The notes under the pieces were generated by a model. It was not told the origin of the DNA and did no database searches. It saw only the letters and a program-made list of their open reading frames with translations. A stretch of 64,000 bases of DNA from Macondimonas sp045864775 (GTDB lineage Bacteria; Pseudomonadota; Gammaproteobacteria; UBA5335): assembly GCA_045864775.1 (NCBI GenBank), contig BTVR01000002.1:682001-746000 (forward strand), in the 5' to 3' direction. Position numbers and translations under genes: made by a program. Of the stretch, positions 43,111-51,117 are shown in pieces. Every line of letters starts with the position of its first letter. Within the stretch, counting starts at the first letter, position 1.

Positions 43111-43860
43111 ATGCACAGCCGCGCACTGCCCTGGGCGATTGCCGCCTACGCCTTTTCCATGCTCAGTCTGGCCGGACTGATCGTGTTCATGAACGACATC
43201 TGGTTGCCCTGGACGGCCGGCAGCGGCGAGCTGCAGGGCGGCTGGGGCCGCACCATGGCCATCAATCTCGGACTCGTCATGCTGTTCGGGTTGCAGCACA
43301 GCGTCATGGTCCGCCCCGCCTTCAAGCGTCGTATGACGCAGATCGTCCCCGCGCACCTGGAGCGCAGCATCTACGTCGTGGCCTCGGGCCTGGCGCTGAT
43401 CGTGCTCATGGCATTCTGGCAGCCCATGCCGGGTGTCCTCTGGCATTTCACCTGGCAGCCCCTCGTCACCACATGCCTGGTGCTGCTCGGCCTCGGCGGC
43501 ATCATCGCCGCGTGGTCGACCTTTCTCACCGACCACTTCGAACTGTTCGGCCTGCGCCAGGCGTATCTGCATGACAAGGGCCTGCCCTACACGCCGGTAC
43601 CGTTCAAGATGGGCGTCCTGTATCGCTACGTGCGCCATCCGATGATGCTGGGTATGTTGATCCTGTTCTGGGTCACGCCCTACATGACCGTCGGTCATCT
43701 GTTCCTGGCCGCAGCGCTGACGGTCTACATCCTGGTCGGAGTTCACTACGAGGAACGCGACCTGATGCGCCATCTGGGACCGGACTACGTGCGGTACCGC
43801 GCAACCACGCCCATGCTGTTCCCCCGTTTCGTCCACGCCCAGCCGCTGCCGCAACACTGA
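43111..43860 (+). CDS. Methanethiol S-methyltransferase-like membrane protein (MddA/NnrU family)
   Basis: A 249-residue polytopic protein with about six membrane helices (IAAYAFSMLSLAGLIVFMN, IVLMAFWQPMPGV, LVTTCLVLLGLGGIIAAWS, LFLAAALTVYILVGVHYEE). The SAM-dependent isoprenylcysteine methyltransferase-like signature is LYRYVRHPMMLGML and the end HYEERDLMRHLGPDYVRYR. The segment STFLTDHFELFGLRQA is highly typical of MddA, which makes dimethyl sulfide from methanethiol. The alternative is a related NnrU-like protein. AAGAGGAGA precedes the ATG. Confidence 0.82.
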   Translation: MHSRALPWAIAAYAFSMLSLAGLIVFMNDIWLPWTAGSGELQGGWGRTMAINLGLVMLFGLQHSVMVRPAFKRRMTQIVPAHLERSIYVVASGLALIVLMAFWQPMPGVLWHFTWQPLVTTCLVLLGLGGIIAAWSTFLTDHFELFGLRQAYLHDKGLPYTPVPFKMGVLYRYVRHPMMLGMLILFWVTPYMTVGHLFLAAALTVYILVGVHYEERDLMRHLGPDYVRYRATTPMLFPRFVHAQPLPQH

Positions 43861-43904
43861 TGGGGCACCGTTCGGAAGGAATTTCGAAATGGGCGCAAAA
43901 GGGG

Positions 43905-43910
43905 TATGCT
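43905..43910 (+). promoter_or_regulatory. Candidate -10 of the tRNA-Thr promoter
   Basis: TATGCT lies 15 bases before the mature 5' end of the tRNA, consistent with a -10 element and a transcription start near 43917. The GC content in front of it is high and no strong -35 is seen, so support is limited. Confidence 0.3.
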
Positions 43911-43924
43911 AACGACCCTTCGAA

Positions 43925-44000
43925 GCCGGGGTAGCTCAGTCGGTAGAGCAGCTGATTCGTAACCAGCAGGTCGGAGGTTCGATTCCTCTCTCCGGCACCA
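43925..44000 (+). tRNA. tRNA-Thr (anticodon CGU)
   Basis: A 76-base cloverleaf. Acceptor stem GCCGGGG pairs with the 3' CTCCGGC (one G-U), followed by A and an encoded CCA. The D-arm has AGCTCAGTCGGTAGAGC. The anticodon loop TTCGTAA carries CGT (43958-43960) and reads ACG codons. The T-arm is GGAGGTTCGATTCCTCT. One A-C mismatch sits at the base of the anticodon stem (31-39), as seen in some other Thr tRNAs. It is monocistronic with its own terminator. Confidence 0.97.
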
Positions 44001-44008
44001 GTCGACAC

Positions 44009-44041
44009 AAAACGGACGGCTCACGTGAGCCGTCCGTTTTT
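44009..44041 (+). terminator. Perfect palindromic terminator of the tRNA-Thr gene
   Basis: A fully palindromic 32-base structure, with arms AAAACGGACGGCTCAC and GTGAGCCGTCCGTTTT, followed by T. Folded with a four-base loop, it is a strong rho-independent terminator nine bases after the CCA. Being palindromic it would also work on the other strand. Confidence 0.85.
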
Positions 44042-44501
44042 GCATGGCGCTCGCCAGGGCCGGGCAAGGTGACCGGTTGCGCCGTGATCCGCAACGCCTG
44101 GCCGTAACTTTACGCTCTCAGTGCGCCTTCGATATGTAAACCACGCCACTTCACGCATGCGCTCACCGCCACCACCGGCGGGCGATATCCACGACCGTGG
44201 CCCTGTTGCAGATGTCGGGCAAAGGGCTATCGCGCAGTCTCCGCGGCTGGTGCAACAGCGCTGACGCGGGCATCATCGAATGCGAAGCACTCGATCCTGA
44301 ACTCCGCCTGATCGGTTCCGCTACTGACTGTCGCGCGCCGCCTGGATCCGGCGCGGCTATAGAGACTCACCATCGCGTCCTCGTCTCCTGGATGGCTGTC
44401 CCGCGATCATGCCGACGACGAGGGTCAAGTCGCGCTGGCCATCGATGCGCAAGCCCCTCTACACTGAACGGACCATCCCATACCCTGACGCCGGAGACAT
44501 C
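44042..44501. other. Gene-free stretch of about 460 bases
   Basis: Between the tRNA terminator and the DUF3775 gene I see no convincing ORF, RNA or repeat. The forward open frame through 44197-44547 reads as low-complexity and lacks a start with RBS, so it was left out. The GCGGGCGATATCC region has no clear operator. It may contain the promoter of the DUF3775 gene near its end (44440-44480). Confidence 0.4.
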
Positions 44502-44897
44502 ATGCGCGCCTCACTGGATCTCAATCCCGATATCGTCTGCGCCCTGATCACCCGATTCAAGGAGTTCCATGCCAAGGAGGCTGTCGTCATCCCCGAAGCG
44601 GAAGGCAGCTGGAGCGACGACTGGGCGCTGCAGGTGCTGGCCGATCACGCGGACGACCTGACCTATCAGGAAATCAGCACCACGATCGAGGATCTCGAAC
44701 CGGATCAGCAGGCCAGCCTGGTGGCCCTGATGTGGACCGGCCGTGGGGACTATGACGAAAATGAATGGACCGATGCCTTGGCCGAGGCGACACGCAGCGC
44801 CACGAATCGCACGGCTGCATACCTGCTCACGACCCCGATGGTGGCGGACTATCTCGCAGAAGGGCTGGCGGCCTTCGGTCATACCTGCGAGGAATGA
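44502..44897 (+). CDS. DUF3775-family protein
   Basis: A 131-residue acidic soluble protein. Pattern matches DUF3775: LNPDIVCALITRFKEFHAKE at the start, then DDLTYQEISTTIEDLEPDQQ and the conserved VALMWTGRGDYDE. The ATG has CCGGAGAC upstream (GGAG at 8 bases). DUF3775 proteins are common in proteobacteria without a known role. It is convergent with the mtnD gene and stands alone. Confidence 0.82.
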   Translation: MRASLDLNPDIVCALITRFKEFHAKEAVVIPEAEGSWSDDWALQVLADHADDLTYQEISTTIEDLEPDQQASLVALMWTGRGDYDENEWTDALAEATRSATNRTAAYLLTTPMVADYLAEGLAAFGHTCEE

Positions 44898-44963
44898 GTC
44901 GCTGCGTGCGACTGCGTATCCGGGCACGCATGACGCTGCTGCCTCTCCCGTCGGCCGGGACCG

Positions 44964-45506
44964 TCAATCCAGTCGCGGAAACCGCTCTGCGAGCGTGTCG
45001 CCGGTAAAACGCGCGATCCAGCCGTCGGGATTGTTGAACAAGCGAATGGCGGTGAAACGCGGGCGGTCGCCCATGTCGAACCAATGCCGGGTGCCCGCCG
45101 GGACGCTGATCAGATCCCCTTTGGTGCACAGCACGGCATAGACTCGCTCGTCCAGATGCAGGCAGAACAAGCCGGCGCCCTCCACGAAAAAGCGCACCTC
45201 GTCCTCGCCGTGCGTGTGTTCACTGAGGAACTTCTGCCGCAAGGCGACCCGGTCCGGGTGATCCGGATACATGTTGACCACATCCATGCTCTGATACCCG
45301 GCCTCCGCGACGAGACGATCGATCTCGGTGCGATAGGCGGCCAGGATGTCGGCCTCCTCCGCCCGTTCCTCGAGCGGCGCCGTGGCGGCCCAGCGCCGGA
45401 ACAGGACGCCGGCATCGGCCAGCGTCCGCCGGATGGCGTCGCCGTCCTCGGTCGCGAGGATCGGCTGGGCGGCGTCGGCAGCGGAATAGACGGTCAGGCG
45501 GCTCAT
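44964..45506 (-). CDS. mtnD: Acireductone dioxygenase
   Basis: A 180-residue cupin. Metal ligands His97, His99, Glu103 (in EHTHGEDEVRFF) and His141 (in TRHWFDMG) match the well-studied enzyme one residue off. It cleaves acireductone with O2 to give formate and methylthio-oxobutyrate (Fe form) or CO-producing products (Ni form) in methionine salvage. It is the last gene of mtnB-C-D, overlapping mtnC by 4 bases. The family length is 175-190. Confidence 0.96.
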   Translation of the reverse strand: MSRLTVYSAADAAQPILATEDGDAIRRTLADAGVLFRRWAATAPLEERAEEADILAAYRTEIDRLVAEAGYQSMDVVNMYPDHPDRVALRQKFLSEHTHGEDEVRFFVEGAGLFCLHLDERVYAVLCTKGDLISVPAGTRHWFDMGDRPRFTAIRLFNNPDGWIARFTGDTLAERFPRLD

Positions 45507-46195
45507 GGCGCGACCTCCTGCAGTTGCGGAATGTGATGAAAATCCCGGGCGACGGCGTGCTCGCTCGTCATCTCGCCACCCCGCGCCAGAAGACAGGTGG
45601 CAAGCCCCGCGGTTCGCGCCGCGTCGAGTTCGGCCTCGATGTCGGAGAGAAACACAATCCGATCAGGAGGGAGTCCGAGCGTCTCGGCGATTCGCCGATA
45701 GCTGTCGGGCTCGCGCTTGGCGCCGATGCGGGTATCGAAATACCCGCTGAAGAGCCCGGTCAGATCGCCATGGTCGCTATGGCCGAACAGCAAGCGCTGG
45801 GCCTCCTCCGATCCGGAGGAGTAGACATACAGCCGCAGGCCGGCCGCGTGCCAGCGGCGCAGGCAGACGGCCGCGTCCGGATAGACATGCCCGGTGAAAT
45901 CGCCGCGCTCATAGCCTTCGCGCCAGATCCAGCCCTGCAGTGTCTTCAGGGGCGTGAGCTTGAGATCCAGCTTGATCCATTCCAAGAGCTGATCCACGAT
46001 TTCGGCCTCGCTTGCCTCGGGCCGCCCGCTCTGGACCGCGACCTCCCGCAACAGCGCCTGCAGGGCCAGCTCGGCGCGATGGGCGGCGACATAGGCCGGC
46101 AGCGCGCGGGCGGCATAGGGAAACAGCACCCGATGCACGAAACCGATGTCGGTGGTCGTGCCTTCGATGTCCGTGACGACGGCCTCGATCCTCAT
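45503..46195 (-). CDS. mtnC: Enolase-phosphatase E1 (MtnC)
   Basis: A 230-residue HAD phosphatase that first enolises and then dephosphorylates 2,3-diketo-5-methylthiopentyl-1-phosphate. The modified motif I is VTDIEGTTTDIGFVH (about 7-21), followed by KTLQGWIWREGYERGDF, LYVYSSGSEEAQRLLFGHS and IVFLSDIEAELDAAR. Family length is about 225-235. It overlaps both neighbours by 4 bases in the mtnB-C-D unit. Confidence 0.96.
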   Translation of the reverse strand: MRIEAVVTDIEGTTTDIGFVHRVLFPYAARALPAYVAAHRAELALQALLREVAVQSGRPEASEAEIVDQLLEWIKLDLKLTPLKTLQGWIWREGYERGDFTGHVYPDAAVCLRRWHAAGLRLYVYSSGSEEAQRLLFGHSDHGDLTGLFSGYFDTRIGAKREPDSYRRIAETLGLPPDRIVFLSDIEAELDAARTAGLATCLLARGGEMTSEHAVARDFHHIPQLQEVAP

Positions 46196-46815
46196 CGGCG
46201 GCTCTCCAGCAGGCGTTCGTTCAGCAGGCAGCTCAGCAGAAATTCCCAGCCTTCGACGTGGCGCCGCGCTTCGGCCACCGACGCGCCCCAGGCGTAAAGG
46301 CCGTGGCCGCGCACCAGCAGCCCGCAGGGCAGGCCCTCAGGCCCCCAACGACGGGCGAGCGCGTCCGCCAAGGCGGGGATGTCTTGCGTGTTGTCGAACA
46401 GCGGCAAGGCCAGCGGCGTCTCATGCGTGGTGTGGCCACGGATGGCTTTTTGCATTTCGTAGCCCGTGAAGGCGATGCAATCTCCCTCGCAGCCTCGTGA
46501 GATCACGGTCGCAGGCACCGAATGGGTATGCAGGACGCAGCCGATGCGCGCATCGAGCCGGTAGAGCCGCTGGTGCAATGCGGTCTCGGCCGAAGGCGCC
46601 GGCGTCGTCACCGGCAGCGCCCCCGGCACGGGCACACGGATGAAATCGGCAGGCGTCAAGGCGCGTTTGTCACAACCCGAGGCCGTGATGCAAAACGCAT
46701 CCTCGCCCGCGCGCACCGAAAAATTGCCGCCCGTGGCCGGCGACAGCCCCATCGCGGCCAGGTCGGCCACGGTCTGGATGAGGGGATCGAGCATCTCGGC
46801 GCAGGCCATGGGCAC
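46192..46815 (-). CDS. mtnB: Methylthioribulose-1-phosphate dehydratase (MtnB)
   Basis: A 207-residue class II aldolase-fold enzyme. Zn ligands are in LHTHSVPATV (two His) and the later RGHGLYAWG His; the catalytic Glu lies in the DAETALHQR-like stretch. It dehydrates methylthioribulose-1-phosphate. It is the first gene of mtnB-C-D. The upstream steps (mtnA or mtnK) are not in this window, so the cell must make the substrate from elsewhere. Confidence 0.95.
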   Translation of the reverse strand: MPMACAEMLDPLIQTVADLAAMGLSPATGGNFSVRAGEDAFCITASGCDKRALTPADFIRVPVPGALPVTTPAPSAETALHQRLYRLDARIGCVLHTHSVPATVISRGCEGDCIAFTGYEMQKAIRGHTTHETPLALPLFDNTQDIPALADALARRWGPEGLPCGLLVRGHGLYAWGASVAEARRHVEGWEFLLSCLLNERLLESRR

Positions 46816-46944
46816 ATCGCTCCGGCGGGGACGGGCAAGGGCCGTGATGATAGCTCAAGGACCGTGGCGCGTCGTCGACGCGGGCATGACATCGGCGCGC
46901 ATGCCGTGGGTTAGAATCGCGCATCCCTCCACGGCGAGATCGTC

Positions 46945-48144
46945 ATGCGCATCGGCACCCCGCTTACCCCCTCAGCCACCCGCGTCATGCTGCTCGGCGC
47001 CGGCGAACTGGGCAAGGAGGTGATCATCGCCCTGCAGCGGTTCGGGGTCGAGGTGATCGCGGTGGACCGATATGCGCATGCACCGGGTCATGCCCTCGCC
47101 CACCGCGCCCATGTGCTGGACATGACGGACGGCGCCGCGCTGCGCGCGCTCATCGCAGAGGAACGGCCGCACTTCGTGGTCCCGGAAATCGAGGCCATCG
47201 CCACCGAAACCCTGCGCGAACTGGAAAGCGAGGGTCTCACGCAAGTCATCCCGACCGCCGAAGCCGCCTGGCTGACGATGCAGCGCGAAGGCATCCGGCG
47301 GCTCGCCGCCGAAACCTTGGGCCTGCCCACCTCGCGCTACGCCTTTGCCGACTCCAAAGCCGCGCTTCACGCCGCCATCACGGACGGCATCGGCCTGCCG
47401 TGTGTGGTCAAGCCGGTCATGTCCTCGTCCGGCAAAGGCCAGTCGGTGGTCCGGACGATCGACGAGGTGCCCGCCGCCTGGGCCGCCGCCCGCAGCGGGG
47501 GGCGGGTGGACCGGGAGCGAGTCATCGCCGAGCAATGGATCACGTTTGATTTCGAGATCACGCTGCTCACCGTGCGGGCGGCCGACGCCTCGGGACGCAT
47601 TCAGACCCAGTTCTGCGCGCCCATCGGCCATCGCCAGGTCGACGGTGATTATGTCGAGAGCTGGCAGCCGCAACCGATGAGTCCGCTGGCACTCGAGCGA
47701 GCCCACGACATCGCGCGCCGGGTCACCGACCGGCTCGGCGGCCGGGGGATCTTCGGAGTGGAGCTGTTCGTGCGCGGCGATGAGGTGTGGTTCAGCGAAG
47801 TCAGTCCGCGCCCGCACGACACCGGGCTCGTGACGCTCGCCAGCCAGATGCAGAGCGAGTTCGAGCTGCATGCCCGCGCGATCCTGGGCCTGCCGGTGGA
47901 TATCCGGCTGCTGCGCCCGGCCGCCAGCGCCGTCATCTATGGTGGCGTGGATGCACCCGAGGTCGCCTTCGAGGGTGTGGCAGAGGCGCTCGCCGTGCCG
48001 GAGAGTGATCTGCGTCTGTTCGGCAAGCCCGTGTCGTATGTGAAGCGGCGCATGGGGGTGGCACTTACGCGGGCGGACACCGTCGACGAGGCGCGCGATC
48101 GGGCCCGGGACGCGGCGCGGCGGGTGCGCGTCACAGCCTGCTGA
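46945..48144 (+). CDS. purT: Formate-dependent phosphoribosylglycinamide formyltransferase (PurT)
   Basis: A 399-residue ATP-grasp enzyme that formylates GAR using formate and ATP, the folate-free alternative to PurN. The N-terminal Rossmann-like GRMLLGAGELGKEV (VMLLGAGELGKE, about 15-26), PEIEAIATETL and the ATP-grasp core VVKPVMSSSGKGQS and EQWITFDFEITLLTV are all family marks. Length is normal. The divergent region upstream (129 bases) separates it from mtnB. Confidence 0.96.
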   Translation: MRIGTPLTPSATRVMLLGAGELGKEVIIALQRFGVEVIAVDRYAHAPGHALAHRAHVLDMTDGAALRALIAEERPHFVVPEIEAIATETLRELESEGLTQVIPTAEAAWLTMQREGIRRLAAETLGLPTSRYAFADSKAALHAAITDGIGLPCVVKPVMSSSGKGQSVVRTIDEVPAAWAAARSGGRVDRERVIAEQWITFDFEITLLTVRAADASGRIQTQFCAPIGHRQVDGDYVESWQPQPMSPLALERAHDIARRVTDRLGGRGIFGVELFVRGDEVWFSEVSPRPHDTGLVTLASQMQSEFELHARAILGLPVDIRLLRPAASAVIYGGVDAPEVAFEGVAEALAVPESDLRLFGKPVSYVKRRMGVALTRADTVDEARDRARDAARRVRVTAC

Positions 48145-48153
48145 TCCGCCCGT

Positions 48154-48927
48154 TCAGCGCGGCGGTCGGGGAGCGCCCGGATTATCGAGCGCGTTGACCT
48201 CCCATGGCTCGAGCGGCCGCCAAGCGCCTTTGGGCAGATCACCCAAAGGCAGCGGGCCGATGGCGACGCGCACCAAGCGCCGCACCTCGAAACCGCAGGC
48301 CGCGAGCAGCCGGCGCAGATGGCGGTTACGCCCCTCGGTCAAACCCAGTTCCAGCCAGCTGTTCCTCTCCCCGCGCCGAAGCAGAGACGCTGACGCGACC
48401 CGCAGCCACTCGCCCTGACAATTCGCTCCGGCCCGCAACGCCGCCAGCAGCGATTCATCCCCCAAGCCGTCGATCTGGACGTGGTAGCGCTTCTCCAGGC
48501 CGCTTGCGGGCGCAGACACGCCGGCAGCCCATGCGTGATCGTTGCTGAACAGCAAGAGCCCTTCGCTGGCCTGATCGAGCCGGCCGACCGGCGAAAGACC
48601 CGGCGTGTCCGCCGCCTCCCCGAGCGCCGCATAGACGGTCGGCCGGCCGCGTTCATCGCGTCGCGTGCTGACCAAGCCGCGAGGCTTGTTGAACATGAGA
48701 TAGCGTGGCGTCGACGCCGTCACAGGCTCTCCGTCGATCGTCAGCCGATCCCGGTTCAGACGCACGCGGCGCGCGGGGTCAAGCACCACCCCGCCATTCA
48801 GTGCCACGCGCCCCGCGCGGACAGCCGCTTCGGCTTCCGTCCGAGAGCAGACACCGAGCTTCGACAAGGCTCGCGTGATGGCAAGCGCGTCCTTCAATGT
48901 AGGCATCGCCAACGCCCCAACTTTCAA
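48154..48927 (-). CDS. RsuA/RluB/E/F-family pseudouridine synthase
   Basis: A 257-residue enzyme with an N-terminal S4 domain (ITRALSKLGVCSRTEAE) and a pseudouridine-synthase domain; the catalytic Asp is in PVGRLDQASEGLLLFSND, with the basic motif TEGRNRHLRRLLAACGFEV. It most resembles the RluB/RluF-like group and modifies 23S or 16S rRNA (site not predictable). The start could also be at the ATG at 48906, seven codons later. It converges with purT, 9 bases apart. Confidence 0.9.
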   Translation of the reverse strand: MKVGALAMPTLKDALAITRALSKLGVCSRTEAEAAVRAGRVALNGGVVLDPARRVRLNRDRLTIDGEPVTASTPRYLMFNKPRGLVSTRRDERGRPTVYAALGEAADTPGLSPVGRLDQASEGLLLFSNDHAWAAGVSAPASGLEKRYHVQIDGLGDESLLAALRAGANCQGEWLRVASASLLRRGERNSWLELGLTEGRNRHLRRLLAACGFEVRRLVRVAIGPLPLGDLPKGAWRPLEPWEVNALDNPGAPRPPR

Positions 48928-49071
48928 TGCTCCAAGATCAATTCATACATCTGGCCAATAGCAATCACACGCGTGTTGACTGACCGTTCAGGCGGGCGTA
49001 GTGTTGACGATACATGACACAGATCATGGCTATTCATAACGCTGATTGAATAATTAACGAGGAGATACATC

Positions 49072-49848
49072 ATGAGTGCCGTAATGCCATCGAGTGGGGC
49101 CCTCCCTGCCTCGACTGAAGCAGCCCCATCCGCCCGCGGACCTTGGCTATTCGCCGTGGGAGTCGGACTTCTTGCAGCCCTGCTGTTCGGCGTCTATCGC
49201 TGGTATCAGCAGAACTATTCCTTCTCGGTCGGCATGGACTATTTCGAGCCGGAATTCCAAACCTACTGGATGAGCCTGTTTTATGTCCAGATGACCGTGA
49301 TCCCGCTCATCGGCGTGATTGCCGTGGCCGTCCTGTGGTTCACTCGGGACCGCAACATTCTCGCCATTTCGCCCCAGGAAGAGCTGAAGCGCTATTACTA
49401 TGTGCTGACTCTGCTGGCCGTCGCGAGCATCCTGGCCGCGGTGATCTTCGGACTCTTCGTTGAAGCCGATGCTGCGTGGCATCAGACCACCATCCGCGAC
49501 ACCGACTTCACACCGACGCACATCGCGCTGTTCTATTTTGCGATTCCGGCAGCCTTGGTCGGCCTGACGTTTGCTTGGATGTGGGTGCACACCCGACTGC
49601 CGGAGTTCACGCAGCGCGTTTCCGTACCGCTGTCTCTGGTGGTGGCTGGCCCGATCCTGATCATGCCCAATTTGGGCCTGAACGAGTGGGGGCACACCTT
49701 CTTCTATGCCGAAGAACTGTTCGCTGCGCCCATTCACTGGGGATTCGTGGTCCTGGCCTGGGGCATCTATGCGCTGGGTGGCTTCGCCGTCCAGTGCGTG
49801 GCCCGCATCGCCGAATTGACCCGGCTCACCAAGGCCCAGACGGTCTGA
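49072..49848 (+). CDS. pmoC: Stand-alone copper membrane monooxygenase subunit C (PmoC/AmoC family)
   Basis: A 258-residue membrane protein of the pMMO/AMO subunit C family. The CuC ligands of Methylococcus pMMO (Asp156, His160, His173) match Asp133, His137 and His150 here (DAAWHQTTI, DTDFTPTH), with identical spacing; the CuD ligands (Asn227, His231, His245) match Asn204, His208 and His222 (NEWGHTFF, APIHWGF). About six or seven helices (LFAVGVGLLAALLFGV, MTVIPLIGVIAVAVLWF, YYYVLTLLAVASILAAVIF and more) follow a short N-terminus. The ATG has GAGGAG eight bases upstream. No pmoA or pmoB is in the window, so it is a singleton copy like those known in methanotrophs and ammonia oxidisers. Confidence 0.95.
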   Translation: MSAVMPSSGALPASTEAAPSARGPWLFAVGVGLLAALLFGVYRWYQQNYSFSVGMDYFEPEFQTYWMSLFYVQMTVIPLIGVIAVAVLWFTRDRNILAISPQEELKRYYYVLTLLAVASILAAVIFGLFVEADAAWHQTTIRDTDFTPTHIALFYFAIPAALVGLTFAWMWVHTRLPEFTQRVSVPLSLVVAGPILIMPNLGLNEWGHTFFYAEELFAAPIHWGFVVLAWGIYALGGFAVQCVARIAELTRLTKAQTV

Positions 49849-49867
49849 TCTCGGGTCCATTGTGAAC

Positions 49868-49898
49868 AAAAAGCCGCCGGAAATCCGGCGGCTTTTTT
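49868..49898 (+). terminator. Rho-independent terminator of pmoC
   Basis: AAAAAGCCGCCGG-AAAT-CCGGCGGCTTTTTT forms a perfect stem of about 13 bp with a 4-base loop and a run of Ts, 20 bases after the pmoC stop. It shows that pmoC is a monocistronic transcript. Its A- and T-tracts make it bidirectional, so it could also end transcripts of the convergent transglutaminase-like gene (stop at 49918). Confidence 0.93.
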
Positions 49899-49917
49899 GC
49901 GTGCGGACGGCCGCGCA

Positions 49918-50616
49918 TCAACCCGGCTGGCAGACCTCATCCTCAAATGCCGGACCCGTCTCCTGATGCAGTGCGCGAACATCCATCCTCTTGAATAGCC
50001 CCGGATAGGTCTCCTGGTAGGAGGCAACCAATCGCTCAAGCGGGAAATCCGCGAAATCCCCGTGATCCCTCAGGTATTCCATGTGGCGCTGGCCATGGCG
50101 ATCACAGGGATGAAACAAGGAGTCACTGCGGCCATCGAATGCTAGCGGAATCACGCCCGCCTTTTCGCACAGGCTCAGGTTGAAGGCCGGTGTGCATTTG
50201 ACCCAGCGCCCCTCCAAAAAGAAGCCCGTGTTGCCGTGAAAGGCAAAAATGTCCGTTCCCATCAACGTGGCAAGTCGTTCGGATGTCAAGTGGTTGCGGA
50301 CATCGGCAAAGCCGAGCCGCGTCGGAATGCCGATCGATCGGCCTGCTGCAGCCAGCAAGATAGCCTTGGGTACGCAGAATGCCCTGCCTGCTTTCAACAC
50401 CTCGCTCGCGACGAAAGTTCGGTCGCCGAAACCGAAGGCGTACGGGTCATAGCGCACGTCGTCGCGGACCGCATCGTAAAGGGCCACGGCCTTATCGACG
50501 GGCGAGGTGAGTCCTGCCGTCACACGCTCGGCATACGCGGTGATCTCAGGATGATCCGCATCGAGATAACGCGTCGGGCGCAGGTATTCGCGCATCTCCT
50601 CAGGGCTCATGGTCAT
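49918..50616 (-). CDS. Transglutaminase-like superfamily protein
   Basis: A 232-residue soluble protein. The papain-like core shows Cys in KAGRAFCVPKAILLAAAGRS and His near VRNHL or FAFHGNTGFF. It also has NLSLCEKAGVIPLAFDG. The ATG at 50616 has GGAGG five bases upstream; a second ATG two codons later is possible. The protein resembles bacterial transglutaminase-like cysteine protease or amidase homologues (COG1305 type), whose substrates are mostly unknown. It converges on pmoC, with the bidirectional terminator in between. Confidence 0.85.
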   Translation of the reverse strand: MTMSPEEMREYLRPTRYLDADHPEITAYAERVTAGLTSPVDKAVALYDAVRDDVRYDPYAFGFGDRTFVASEVLKAGRAFCVPKAILLAAAGRSIGIPTRLGFADVRNHLTSERLATLMGTDIFAFHGNTGFFLEGRWVKCTPAFNLSLCEKAGVIPLAFDGRSDSLFHPCDRHGQRHMEYLRDHGDFADFPLERLVASYQETYPGLFKRMDVRALHQETGPAFEDEVCQPG

Positions 50617-51117
50617 TCCGGCCTCCACAAATGTCTGCCTATGGAATGCAAGTCTAGAGCAGATGGCCACCGGCCGTTACGCGCAGCCGGCAAGGGAATG
50701 GCGGGATACGTGGTGGGACTGACAGGCGAACGGCGCCCGGTGCGTGCGCCGCTTCGAACGTCGGAATCTCCGGGTGCCGGTACCGCCGTTGCGGGTGTCT
50801 GCAGCGCCCTCGATGGCTGGAAGTAGACCCAGCAGTCGACCCGCCTGGCCATTCCATCCGCAAGTGCTCCGCATGGGACCGCAGAGATCCCGATCCTAAC
50901 GGAATACCTGTAACCGTCATCGCAACGCCGCCAGCTTACGCAGTGACGGACGCCTGATCACCCGCTGACACGATCGATCGGACGCAGGCCCATGCCACCG
51001 GCTGGCCTGGAATTCAAACACGCGACGATCGAGAAGCATGTCCCGGTAAGCGAGGACCGGGCTGTCTTCCCGACTCCGACGTCGCAACGTCCGGTACCGG
51101 GAATGACGGAATGTCCC
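50617..51117. other. Gene-free stretch of about 500 bases
   Basis: No ORF with convincing coding character, RNA gene or repeat was found between the transglutaminase-like gene and the DUF6165 gene. Frames here are Arg/Pro-rich and overlap each other, as expected for random GC-rich DNA. A short frame at about 50698-50826 (starting MAGYVVGLTGERRPV) has no RBS or family match; decayed coding sequence is possible. The upstream 50617-50680 should hold the transglutaminase-like promoter. Confidence 0.4.

Noticed and set aside
50698..50826. Short plus-strand frame starting MAGYVVGLTGE
   Set aside because: Lacks RBS, promoter context and family similarity; may be decayed coding DNA but cannot be supported.
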